64,000 nt of DNA. Origin: Alloyangia pacifica (lineage in GTDB: Bacteria; Pseudomonadota; Alphaproteobacteria; Rhodobacterales; Rhodobacteraceae). Shown one piece after another: positions 55,941 through 64,000 of the stretch. The stretch is from NCBI RefSeq assembly GCF_900116195.1, contig NZ_FOZW01000006.1, forward strand, positions 1-64,000, in the 5' to 3' direction. Made by a program: the position numbers and the translations under genes. The notes beneath the pieces were generated by a model, which made no database searches, had not been told where the DNA came from, and saw only the letters and a program-made list of their open reading frames with translations. Every line of letters starts with the position of its first letter. Positions within the stretch are counted from its first letter, which is position 1.

Positions 55941-56569
55941 TCCACCGCCTCCGCCAGCGGCAGCCCGCCGATCTGCGCCAGCAGGGTGACGATCTCGTCG
56001 ACGCCCTTGCCGTGCTTGACCTGCGCGAAGACGAAGGGCTTGCCCGCCCGCATCCGCGTGGCGTCGCGCTCCATCACCTCGAGCGAAGCGCCGACATGGG
56101 GCGCGAGGTCGGTCTTGTTGATCACGAGGATGTCCGACTTGGTGATTGCCGGGCCGCCCTTGCGCGGGATCTCTTCGCCCGCGGCGGTGTCGATCACGTA
56201 GATCGTCACATCCGCCAGCTCCGGCGAGAAGGTGGCCGAGAGGTTGTCGCCGCCGCTCTCGATCAGGATCAGGTCGAGGTCGGGGAAGGCCTCGTTCAGC
56301 TCGGCGATGGCGGCGAGGTTGATCGAGGCATCCTCGCGGATCGCCGTATGCGGGCAGCCGCCGGTCTCGACGCCCTTGATGCGGTCGAGCGGCAGGATCT
56401 GCTGGCGCATCAGCTCCTCGGCGTCTTCGCGGGTGTAGATGTCATTGGTCACCACGGCCATCGAGAGCCGGTCGCGCAGGGCGCGGGCGAGCGCCGCGGT
56501 GAGGGTGGTCTTGCCGGCGCCCACGGGGCCGCCGAGGCCGACGCGGAGGGGTCCGTTGGGGGAAGTCAT
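55937..56569 (-). CDS. ureG: urease accessory GTPase UreG
   Basis: UreG (210 aa) is the SIMIBI GTPase that delivers nickel to the urease active site with UreE, UreF and UreD. The P-loop [10 protein letters not shown] is near residue 15. The metal-binding CPH motif is in [15 protein letters not shown], and [20 protein letters not shown] and [11 protein letters not shown] complete the GTPase signature. It is downstream of ureF and overlaps panE by 4 bases. Confidence 0.97.
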   Translation of the reverse strand: MTSPNGPLRVGLGGPVGAGKTTLTAALARALRDRLSMAVVTNDIYTREDAEELMRQQILPLDRIKGVETGGCPHTAIREDASINLAAIAELNEAFPDLDLILIESGGDNLSATFSPELADVTIYVIDTAAGEEIPRKGGPAITKSDILVINKTDLAPHVGASLEVMERDATRMRAGKPFVFAQVKHGKGVDEIVTLLAQIGGLPLAEAVE

Positions 56570-56585
56570 GTGGTCTCCAGAGGTG

Positions 56586-57221
56586 TCAGGATCGGAAGAT
56601 ACGGGAATAGAGCGCCTCGTGGCGCTGGCTGGCAATGTCCGAGAGCGGGGAGAAGCCGCCGATCTCGTCGAGCGACGCTTTCGCTGCCTGCGCCGCGAGG
56701 GCCTCGCAAAGCGGCGAGAGCGCCCGGACAACGCCCTGCCCCTCGGTCTGGCCGAGCGGGATCAGGCGGATGCCCGCGGCGGCGAGGTTCGAGGCAAAGG
56801 CCTGCAGGTAGAGTTGCAGCGCAGGGATCAGCGGCAGGTCCAGCGCGCGCACCGCCTGCCCCACCGCCACCGGATAGGGGGCGGGCAGGATGTCGGCCTG
56901 CCAAAGATCACGCACGGTCGAGGCAAAGGCCTCCCCCTGCTTTACCGTCTCCAGCCGGCGCTCGGCCGAGGGGGTGAGCGCGGTGGCCAGCTCGGCGATT
57001 TCTGCAACGTCAGCCCCTTGCGCCACCTGCGCCATCAGCACCGCGTCGCTCCAGCCTCCGCCGTGGCGCAGCACCGCCTCGAGCCAGCCCTGCAGCTGCG
57101 CCGCGGTGGTGACGCGGCCCTCTTGGACCAACGTTTCCAGCCCGTGCGAATAGGCGAAGGCACCCACCGGGAAGGAGGGCGAGAAAAGCTGGTGCAGCGT
57201 CAGCAGCGGATCAGTGGTCAT
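56586..57221 (-). CDS. ureF: urease accessory protein UreF
   Basis: UreF (211 aa), an all-helical chaperone that bridges UreD and UreG in urease activation. It shows [26 protein letters not shown], a typical N-terminus, and the late [25 protein letters not shown] helix. The start lies inside the ureE coding end (11-base overlap), and it is 16 bases before ureG. The longer upstream frame is His-coding sequence of ureE read in another frame. Confidence 0.95.
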   Translation of the reverse strand: MTTDPLLTLHQLFSPSFPVGAFAYSHGLETLVQEGRVTTAAQLQGWLEAVLRHGGGWSDAVLMAQVAQGADVAEIAELATALTPSAERRLETVKQGEAFASTVRDLWQADILPAPYPVAVGQAVRALDLPLIPALQLYLQAFASNLAAAGIRLIPLGQTEGQGVVRALSPLCEALAAQAAKASLDEIGGFSPLSDIASQRHEALYSRIFRS

Positions 57222-57798
57222 GCGTGTGCGCGGGACCGTGGGAGTGGCTGTGGCTGTGCGTATGGTCGTGGCTATGCCCGTGATCATGGGAATGACTATG
57301 GGCGTGTGAGTGGCTGTGCGCGTGCTCCTCCGGCCCATGGGAATGCGAATGGTCGTGGCCATGCGTCCGGCCGTGGCCATAGGCGCCGCCCTCGGGGGTG
57401 AAGGGCTCAAGCACCTCCGCCACCGTCGCGCCGATATGGGCGAGCATGTCGCGGATCACGTGGTCGCGCTGGATCAGCAGCCGCGCGGCTTCGATCTGGC
57501 AGGGGGTGTGGCGGTTGCCGATGTGCCAGGCAAGGCGCGGCAGGTCATCACCGCTCACAGCCAGCAGCGGCTCGGCGGCGGCCTCGACGCGCACGGCGCG
57601 CCCGTCGGTCAGCACGAAGGCGTCGCCCTGGTCCAAGCTTTCGGTATGCGCGAGATCGACGAGGAAGCTCTCGCCCTGGTCGCTCTTCAGCACCTTGCGG
57701 CGCAGGAAGCGGTCCTCGTAGCTGAGCGTCACGCTCAGCACCGCCTCGGGTGCGGCCCCCTTGCGGGCGATCTCGTGGGACACGGGCAAAGATGTCAT
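57211..57798 (-). CDS. ureE: urease accessory nickel-binding protein UreE with His-rich tail
   Basis: UreE (195 aa) supplies nickel to apo-urease. The N-terminal peptide-binding domain has LTLSYEDRFLRRK-type sequence. The metal-binding domain carries the invariant His in LAWHIGNRHTPCQIEAARLLI and DHVIRDMLAHIGATV. The last ~50 residues are a run of HSHSHxHDH repeats (about 28 His), a long example of the nickel store seen in Klebsiella UreE. It heads ureE-ureF-ureG. The terminator of the DUF1127 gene lies upstream, so a separate promoter is expected near 57800-57860. Confidence 0.95.
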   Translation of the reverse strand: MTSLPVSHEIARKGAAPEAVLSVTLSYEDRFLRRKVLKSDQGESFLVDLAHTESLDQGDAFVLTDGRAVRVEAAAEPLLAVSGDDLPRLAWHIGNRHTPCQIEAARLLIQRDHVIRDMLAHIGATVAEVLEPFTPEGGAYGHGRTHGHDHSHSHGPEEHAHSHSHAHSHSHDHGHSHDHTHSHSHSHGPAHTHDH

Positions 57799-57860
57799 GG
57801 GAAGGGCTCCGATCGTCGTCTGAAGTGCGCCTGCACCCTCGGACCAACCGCCGGAAAAGG

Positions 57861-57897
57861 CAAGGCCACGCGCCGGGATCACCGGGGCGTGGCCTTG
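57861..57897 (-). terminator. terminator between DUF1127 gene and ureE
   Basis: CAAGGCCACGC (57861-57871) and GCGTGGCCTTG (57887-57897) form an 11-bp perfect stem. On the minus strand CCTTTTCC follows. It lies 40 bases after the DUF1127 stop and 62 bases before the ureE start. Confidence 0.75.
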
Positions 57898-57937
57898 ATG
57901 TGCCGAGTTCTGCGGCGCTGTCGCGCCCCAAGCGAAC

Positions 57938-58156
57938 TCAGAGGTAGAAGACGTCCTGGAAGACGTGACGTGCGATGTCTTCGCGACGGATGCCACGCTC
58001 TGCCAGCTGCTCGTCCGAGAGACGCTGCAGGGCTTCGATTTTGCGCAGACGCGGGTTTGCTTCACCCATGGCGACGAGGCCGTTGCCGATGGCGGCGAAG
58101 AAACGCGAGAAGAACGGTGCCTGCTCGGTGCGTGCGGATGCAGTCAGAAATGCCAT
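57938..58156 (-). CDS. DUF1127 (YjiS-like) small protein
   Basis: A 72-aa protein whose C-terminal ~40 residues match DUF1127 (LRKIEALQRLSDEQLAERGIRREDIARHVF). It begins MAFLTASARTEQAPFFSRFFAAIG. Small DUF1127 proteins in Alphaproteobacteria bind RNA or take part in phosphate and carbon regulation; this member's role is unknown. A good sigma-70-type promoter precedes it. It splits the urease cluster between ureC and ureE. Confidence 0.88.
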   Translation of the reverse strand: MAFLTASARTEQAPFFSRFFAAIGNGLVAMGEANPRLRKIEALQRLSDEQLAERGIRREDIARHVFQDVFYL

Positions 58157-58217
58157 TTGGAAACCTATCCTAGCGTTTGGTGTTGGCGTTCGGTTTTGGT
58201 TTCCTCCCTTGACAGCC

Positions 58218-58246
58218 AAGATAGGTCAGCCACCCGGGAACAACAA
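58218..58246 (-). promoter_or_regulatory. sigma-70-like promoter of DUF1127 gene
   Basis: On the minus strand TTGTTG (58241-58246) and TATCTT (58218-58223) are separated by exactly 17 bases. Transcription would start near 58210, about 54 bases upstream of the ATG, with a GGAGG in the leader. Confidence 0.55.
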
Positions 58247-58542
58247 ATGCTGCATCTGCATAGCTGGCTCCCCAGCCATGCAAAGATCACAGATAATTTT
58301 GTTGCTCGCACCGACCCAGATCGGATGCAAAATTATTAGGCGCTCAAATGGGCAGCGCTTTGCGAACAATTCCCGTAAAAATCCCTTCAAGACACGGCAT
58401 TTAGCCGGGGTCAGCCATGCATGAGCGGGGAGGCTGCCGAATTTCCGGGCGCATCTGGCAGGGCCGGACGTCGCGCGCGATCTGCGCTTTTTGCAGCGCT
58501 CGACCGGATTCGGCCCTTCGCGACTCACCCCCTGAATACAAA

Positions 58543-58572
58543 GACGCCGGCCCGTGGGAGCGGACCGGCGTC
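58543..58572 (-). terminator. terminator of ureC
   Basis: GACGCCGG and CCGGCGTC pair over 8 bp, with CCG/CGG inside (58543-58572). On the minus strand it is followed by TTTGTATTC. It lies 38 bases after the ureC stop. Confidence 0.75.
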
Positions 58573-58609
58573 ATATCTTCGGAGCCGCGCAGAGGCGGCC
58601 TGCGCGCCC

Positions 58610-60358
<1,749 letters not shown>

Positions 60359-60378
60359 TCGGGTCGTCCTCGGGTTGG

Positions 60379-60798
60379 TCAGTTCGGCAAGAGCGTGCGC
60401 AGGTCTTCGCTGCGGCGCTGGGTTAGTCTGGTCAGGCAGCTGACGTGGATCAGCGGCTGGATGGAGCCGCCCTCGTAGGGGGCGGCCTCGGCGAGGCAAG
60501 CGGCATCGCGGAATGGGATCCAGGCGCGCTGCGCGGCCCGGACCTGCGCCATCACCGCGTCCGATGCCATGGCCTTGAGCTGGCCGTAGACCGCGTTCAG
60601 CTCGGCATCGGCGGCCTCGTATTCGTGGCTGCGGCACTCCCGCATTTCCACCGTGGTGGTTGCATCGCTGCAGGCGGCACGGGCCGGATCAGCCTGGATC
60701 AGAACGGCACTGGCGAAAATCGCAAACCCGGCCATGCGAAAGCATTTTGTACCACGGCGAAACGGGAGTAGCGTCCTCTTGAAGTCAAAGAAGTCCAT
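60379..60798 (-). CDS. LprI-type (DUF1311) secreted protein
   Basis: A 139-aa protein with a signal peptide and a DUF1311/LprI domain: [36 protein letters not shown], then [52 protein letters not shown] in outline, with four conserved cysteines. LprI in mycobacteria inhibits lysozyme. GGGAGG stands 5 bases before the ATG at 60798, which decides it over the later MAGFAIF start. It is 20 bases upstream of ureC and presumably cotranscribed; an LprI-like gene in the urease cluster is common in this family. Confidence 0.85.
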   Translation of the reverse strand: MDFFDFKRTLLPFRRGTKCFRMAGFAIFASAVLIQADPARAACSDATTTVEMRECRSHEYEAADAELNAVYGQLKAMASDAVMAQVRAAQRAWIPFRDAACLAEAAPYEGGSIQPLIHVSCLTRLTQRRSEDLRTLLPN

Positions 60799-60835
60799 TT
60801 TTCCTCCCAGCAAGTTCTTCAGCAAGGAGTTTGGA

Positions 60836-61678
60836 ATGTTCAGGTCGACGATTACAGGACTTTCTCTGCTGGCCCTTGGTGCCGGCACGGCAAGCGCGGC
60901 GGGCGACGTCGCCCGCGGCGAATATCTGGTCAGGGGCCCGGCGGGCTGTGGCAACTGCCACACGCCCTTTGGCGAGGCGGGCCCGGACATGAGCATGGAA
61001 CTCGGCGGACGCCTCGTCGAGGACAACCCGATGTTCACCGCCTACGCCCCCAACATCACCCCCGGTGGCGAGGTCGCGAACTGGAGCGACGCGGAACTGG
61101 CGCGCGCCATCCGCGAGGGCATTCTGCCCGATGGCTCGGTGATTGGCCCGCCCATGCCCTTTGCGATGTACAAGGGTCTCGGCGATGACGACCTGGCCTC
61201 GATCGTCGCCTTCCTGCGCACGCTCCCGGCGGTCGAAAACGAGGTGCCGGACTCGGTCTACAACATTCCCCTGCCCCCGGCCTATGGGCCGCCGGTGGAG
61301 AGCGTCACCCCGCCCGAGCGCGGCGTGACCGTGGAGTATGGGGCCTACCTCGCCAACGCGGTCACCCATTGCATGGAGTGTCATTCGCCGATGAGCGACA
61401 AGGGCCCGATGACCGATCCCGAGCACCTCGGTCAGGGCGGCTTCGAGTTCCACGGCCCCTGGGGCAGCGTCACCGCACCGAACCTCACCAGCTCCGAAGA
61501 CGGGCTGGCCGGCTACAGCGACGAGGAGCTGAAGGCGATGATCACCAAGGGCATGCGGACGGACGGCTCGCAGATGCTTCCGCCGATGCCCTACGGCTAC
61601 CTCGCGCAGATGACCGAGGGCGATCTCGACGCCATCGTGCTCTACCTGCGCAGCCTGTCGCCGCTGCCCGACGCCTGA
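60836..61678 (+). CDS. diheme cytochrome c
   Basis: A 280-aa secreted cytochrome with two c-type heme sites, CGNCH at 38-42 and CMECH at 179-183, and a signal peptide ending near GTASAA. Repeated halves NITPGG..WSDAELARAIREG and APNLTSSEDGLAGYSDEELKAMITKG resemble the cytochrome subunits of membrane-bound alcohol/aldehyde dehydrogenases. AAGGAG lies 7 bases upstream of the ATG. It is on the opposite strand in the middle of the urease cluster, starting only 37 bases from the LprI gene. Confidence 0.92.
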   Translation: MFRSTITGLSLLALGAGTASAAGDVARGEYLVRGPAGCGNCHTPFGEAGPDMSMELGGRLVEDNPMFTAYAPNITPGGEVANWSDAELARAIREGILPDGSVIGPPMPFAMYKGLGDDDLASIVAFLRTLPAVENEVPDSVYNIPLPPAYGPPVESVTPPERGVTVEYGAYLANAVTHCMECHSPMSDKGPMTDPEHLGQGGFEFHGPWGSVTAPNLTSSEDGLAGYSDEELKAMITKGMRTDGSQMLPPMPYGYLAQMTEGDLDAIVLYLRSLSPLPDA

Positions 61679-61684
61679 CCCGCG

Positions 61685-61719
61685 AAAACACCGGCGTGCC
61701 CGAGTGGGGCGCGCCGGTG
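61685..61719 (-). terminator. terminator of the ureDAB-side operon
   Basis: CACCGGCG (61689-61696) and CGCCGGTG (61712-61719), with GCCC/GGGC inside, form a long stem. On the minus strand TTTT follows (61685-61688). It ends the ureD-A-hyp-B-small-small transcript 53 bases after the last stop and so separates it from ureC. Confidence 0.75.
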
Positions 61720-61771
61720 CCAGGTGGTCCGGAGAGGGATATGCGGTGGCCAAGCGATGCACGTCAGCGCC

Positions 61772-61984
61772 TCACTTCATCCGCACCGGGCCGCAGATGC
61801 CCAACGTCGCCACAGGCGCAGGCCGCACGAAGGGCAGCACCGTCGCGCCGGCGGTCGGCAAAGCAGCCCCCTGCTTGCGGCCGTAGGTCAGGAGCGCCTC
61901 GGTCATCTGCGTCTGGACAGCGAGCATTTGGCTCGTGCCACGCAACATGAGCACAGCCCAGTCGAAAGGTGTCATGAAGACCAT
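61772..61984 (-). CDS. small hydrophobic protein, phasin/"antifreeze"-like, 70 aa
   Basis: A 70-aa protein starting MVFMTPFDWAVLMLRGTSQM and containing an amphipathic helix, then AGATVLPFVRPAP. It resembles short roseobacter proteins often named phasin or antifreeze protein, a label without experimental basis that I know of. It lies 21 bases after a longer paralogue-like gene and is the last gene of the ureDAB-side operon. The function is unknown; a structural or granule-binding role is only a guess. Confidence 0.55.
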   Translation of the reverse strand: MVFMTPFDWAVLMLRGTSQMLAVQTQMTEALLTYGRKQGAALPTAGATVLPFVRPAPVATLGICGPVRMK

Positions 61985-62005
61985 CGGTGCCCCCCCTGCC
62001 TGCGC

Positions 62006-62335
62006 CTACCAGCCCGAACGCTGGCCAGGACGGAACTGCGGCCCGCGCCGGCTGAGCCGCCTGCGGTTGCGGCGGGCTTTCACTTCCAGTGGACGAGAAA
62101 AGGCGTTGATCACCACTGGCGCAGGCGCGCCGCGCATCATCGCCGCGCTCGCCTGCCACCAGGCCTGCATGAAGGCGGGGCCCTTTTCTGCGGTCATCCG
62201 GTACGCCTCGGTCGAGGGGACCGACCACATGCCGGCGAAGCCCAGCATCCGGTAAGCCACCACGCTCTGCGCCTCGGCGCCGAGGAACCCCAGCCGCATC
62301 ATGCTGCCGGTCAATGCCGTGAATGCGTCGAACAT
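62006..62335 (-). CDS. small helical protein, phasin/"antifreeze"-like, 109 aa
   Basis: A 109-aa protein: MFDAFTALTGSMMRLGFLGA, AEAQSVVAYRMLGFAGMWSV, a helix up to AWWQASAAMMRGAPAPVVI and a basic tail (EVKARRNRRRLSRRGP). This pattern (helix, MLGMAGLW-type core, Arg-rich end) is a Rhodobacterales family often labelled phasin or antifreeze protein. It sits 32 bases downstream of ureB in the same operon as urease subunits. The role is unknown. Confidence 0.65.
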   Translation of the reverse strand: MFDAFTALTGSMMRLGFLGAEAQSVVAYRMLGFAGMWSVPSTEAYRMTAEKGPAFMQAWWQASAAMMRGAPAPVVINAFSRPLEVKARRNRRRLSRRGPQFRPGQRSGW

Positions 62336-62367
62336 GCTTGCCGTCCCTTTCGCTGGAAGAGGAGACC

Positions 62368-62673
62368 TCAGAGTGCCCCCATGACCTTCTGGTTGAAGCC
62401 GTAGATCTTGCGCTCCCCCGAGAAGGGGATGAGCTGCACCTCGCGGCGCTGGCCGGGCTCGAAGCGCACGGCGGTGCCCGCCGCAATGTCGAGCCGCAAC
62501 CCGCGCGCCGCGTCGCGGTCGAAATCAAGCGCCGGATTGGTCTCGGCGAAATGGTAGTGCGAGCCCACCTGAACCGGGCGGTCGCCGGTATTGGCGACCA
62601 TCAGCGTGATCGCCTCGCGGTCGGCGTTCAGCAGCAGATCGCCCTCGGCGGGGATGATCTCGCCGGGGATCAT
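62368..62673 (-). CDS. ureB: urease subunit beta
   Basis: UreB (101 aa) is the second small structural subunit of urease. It starts [20 protein letters not shown], with [28 protein letters not shown] in the middle and [26 protein letters not shown] at the end, all diagnostic. Its ATG overlaps the stop of the small membrane-protein gene (ATGA). Here ureB and ureC are not adjacent. Confidence 0.97.
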   Translation of the reverse strand: MIPGEIIPAEGDLLLNADREAITLMVANTGDRPVQVGSHYHFAETNPALDFDRDAARGLRLDIAAGTAVRFEPGQRREVQLIPFSGERKIYGFNQKVMGAL

Positions 62674-62837
62674 TTGCGACCGCCGCCGTACATGCGCCAG
62701 CCGGCATAGGCCGCAACGCCTAGCACCGCCACGGCGGTCAGCCAGGTCTCGGCGCCATGCGGGTGCAGGTGCGCGCCGGAATGCGCGAGGGCCGGGGTTG
62801 CGAGCGGCAGGGCCATGATCGGCAGAAGGTATTTCAT
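62670..62837 (-). CDS. small membrane protein between ureA and ureB, 55 aa
   Basis: A 55-aa protein with a signal-like N-terminus ([18 protein letters not shown]), a His-rich loop ([10 protein letters not shown]) and a membrane span ([19 protein letters not shown]). The histidines could bind metal, perhaps nickel, on the periplasmic side. A gene like this between ureA and ureB is frequent in this group, but its function is unknown. It overlaps ureB by 4 bases and starts 47 bases after the ureA stop. Confidence 0.75.
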   Translation of the reverse strand: MKYLLPIMALPLATPALAHSGAHLHPHGAETWLTAVAVLGVAAYAGWRMYGGGRK

Positions 62838-62884
62838 CGTCTCACCTGTTGGTCTTCGTTGCGTGGCGTCGGCCCCGGGGGGCC

Positions 62885-63187
62885 TCAGCGGATCGGGTTG
62901 TGCACGGTCACCAGCTTGGTGCCGTCCGGGAAGGTGGCCTCGACCTGAACCTCGTGCAGCATCTCGGGGATCCCCTCCATGCATTGCTCGGCGGTGATGA
63001 CCTGCGCCCCGGCCTCCATCATCTCGGCCACCGAACGGCCGTCGCGGGCGCCCTCGACCACCGCGTCGGTGATCAGCGCCACCGCTTCGGGGTAGTTGAG
63101 CTTTACGCCGCGCGCGAGGCGCTTGCGGGCCACCTCGGCGGCCACGGCCACCAGAAGCTTGTCCTTTTCGCGGGGGGTCAGTTGCAT
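62885..63187 (-). CDS. ureA: urease subunit gamma
   Basis: UreA (100 aa) is the smallest structural subunit. [20 protein letters not shown] opens it; the conserved [24 protein letters not shown] and VPE-type end ([25 protein letters not shown]) are present. Start and length are standard. It follows ureD by 2 bases. Confidence 0.97.
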   Translation of the reverse strand: MQLTPREKDKLLVAVAAEVARKRLARGVKLNYPEAVALITDAVVEGARDGRSVAEMMEAGAQVITAEQCMEGIPEMLHEVQVEATFPDGTKLVTVHNPIR

Positions 63188-63189
63188 GG

Positions 63190-64000
63190 TCAGATCATCC
63201 AGGGTCTTGGGAGTTCGGCGCCCGACAGGCGCCGCAGTATGGGGCAAAGGTGACGGCGCAGCTCGAACCCGTCAATGGCGAGCATGCGCAGCACGAGAAG
63301 GTCGGGATCGAGCGCCGAGACACCGCCAAGGAATTCGCCATCCGTTTCCGGCAGCATGGCGCGCAGCGCATCGACCTGCGTGGCGGCGCCGGGCGCGGCG
63401 AGCACGACGGTGGCCAAGGCCCGGGCACCCTCGGCAATCGCGGGATCGGCGAGATGCGCGGCGGCGTCGCCCGTGAGGCGCAGCCGGTCGGACCAGACGA
63501 GCCTGCCGCCCCGGCGAATGTCGATACGGTCGGCGTGGCGCAAGTCGGTGACATTTTCGCCCATGGCCGCACGGCCGAAGATCAGCGGCTCGCAGAGCAG
63601 CAGACGGGCATCCGGGGCCATCTCCACCGAGAGCCGCCGGTCGAGTGCCGCGCCGTCGAAGAGGATCGTCTCCTGCGGCAGCCAGTCGAGCCGTGCGCCC
63701 GATTCCAGTGCCAGCCGCGTGTCGACGCGACCGGTTTCGCCCGGCAGCGCACGGTAGACGCGCTCGGCGGCCTGCGTGGTCAGCGCCAGATGCGCGCCCT
63801 CGCGGGCGGTCGCCTCGATGTCGAAGGCATCGCCCCCGGTCACGCCGCCCGAACTGTTGAGATACACCGCCTGCAGCGCATCCAGCCCACGCGGGAACAG
63901 CAGCTTGGAGCTGCCGGACATGTGCAGATCTCCGATGGCGCTCCTGCTGCCCCGACACCGCGCCGCCAGCCGCGCGCGCCCGCGGGCACGCTGCGCGGAG
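63190..64000 (-). CDS. ureD: urease accessory protein UreD (5' end outside window)
   Basis: UreD (UreH) binds apo-urease and guides nickel insertion with UreF and UreG. The frame is open to the window end (codons in phase from 63999), reading [20 protein letters not shown] and then [14 protein letters not shown], the usual UreD N-terminal region, then [37 protein letters not shown] and [15 protein letters not shown]. An internal ATG (63921) would cut off conserved N-terminal sequence, so the true start lies just beyond the edge. It is the first gene of the ureDA-hyp-B string visible here. Confidence 0.94.
   Translation of the reverse strand, partial: SAQRARGRARLAARCRGSRSAIGDLHMSGSSKLLFPRGLDALQAVYLNSSGGVTGGDAFDIEATAREGAHLALTTQAAERVYRALPGETGRVDTRLALESGARLDWLPQETILFDGAALDRRLSVEMAPDARLLLCEPLIFGRAAMGENVTDLRHADRIDIRRGGRLVWSDRLRLTGDAAAHLADPAIAEGARALATVVLAAPGAATQVDALRAMLPETDGEFLGGVSALDPDLLVLRMLAIDGFELRRHLCPILRRLSGAELPRPWMI

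Larger units (their letters stand above)
58157..58609. other. 453-base intergenic region upstream of DUF1127 gene and after ureC
   Basis: Holds the DUF1127 promoter and a 60-base leader at its left end and the ureC terminator at its right end. The middle (58270-58500) is more AT-rich than its surroundings and shows no gene I trust; a 100-codon minus-strand frame (58226-58528) lacks protein-like features. Confidence 0.4.

Noticed and set aside
58226-58528. Minus-strand 100-codon frame upstream of the DUF1127 gene
   Set aside because: It covers the promoter of the DUF1127 gene and lacks an RBS, domains or consistent codon use.

Overview
The window reads as chromosomal DNA of a high-GC alphaproteobacterium, most likely a marine Rhodobacterales (roseobacter-group) species. 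This rests on gene content and order: accBC followed by aat, DUF2155, mlaD and an NDUFA12-family gene; hisD followed by UPF0262 and an LMW phosphatase; infA-maf-RNase G-yacG; dnaG-rpoD; a urease cluster with an LprI-type gene; and an intergenic repeat of a kind I associate with this family. Nearly all DNA is coding, and many genes are chained by 4-nt ATGA overlaps. I see no prophage, insertion sequence, CRISPR array or rRNA. Species identity cannot be fixed from the sequence alone.

Layout. 0-4.7 kb: 3' end of acs, an unknown protein, accB-accC, aat. 4.6-9 kb (minus): DUF2155, mlaD, an NDUFA12-like subunit, RidA, a membrane protein, clpX, clpP. 9-11.3 kb: a His-tagged CDF exporter, a tiny membrane protein, ribE. 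11.4-16 kb: capsule export genes kpsS, a Wza/KpsD-type lipoprotein and kpsC. 16-19.3 kb: znuB-znuC-zur divergent from znuA, with two Zur-like boxes between. 19.4-24.3 kb: a five-gene iron/siderophore uptake operon. 24.3-26.9 kb: 5-oxoprolinase pxpBCA. 27-33.6 kb: yacG, RNase G-like, maf, infA, a nitrilase-family amidase, GNAT, NTF2-like, LMW phosphatase, UPF0262, hisD. 33.7-36.4 kb: cytochrome c, DUF2948, murA, a 57-aa basic protein, tRNA-Thr(GGT). 36.9-39.9 kb: a compact four-gene RHH/CHAD/ParA/CYTH operon. 40-45 kb: dnaG, rpoD, an HlyU-family gene. 45-53.4 kb: dedA, an epimerase, tamA-tamB. 53.6-64 kb: argC with a leader, panE, ureG-ureF-ureE, DUF1127, ureC, an LprI-like gene, a diheme cytochrome on the opposite strand, two small hydrophobic proteins, ureB, a small membrane protein, ureA and the 3' part of ureD, which runs off the window end.

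Two items stand out. First, argC is preceded by a 39-codon frame with ten arginine codons, five consecutive, followed by a strong terminator just before argC. An 8-nt segment inside the frame is perfectly complementary to the 5' arm of that terminator, and the frame itself folds into a competing 9-bp hairpin. This is the architecture of ribosome-mediated attenuation responding to arginine. Second, the operon at 36.9-39.9 kb joins a ribbon-helix-helix protein, a CHAD protein with a degenerate CYTH-like N-terminus, a ParA-type ATPase and an intact CYTH triphosphatase, all with 4-nt overlaps, downstream of a near-palindromic operator. CHAD and CYTH are polyphosphate/triphosphate-binding modules and ParA/RHH pairs position cargo, so a polyphosphate-granule segregation system is a testable idea. 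Metal handling is a further theme: Zur/Znu, CDF, UreE and even the ATPase ZnuC carry His-rich tails.
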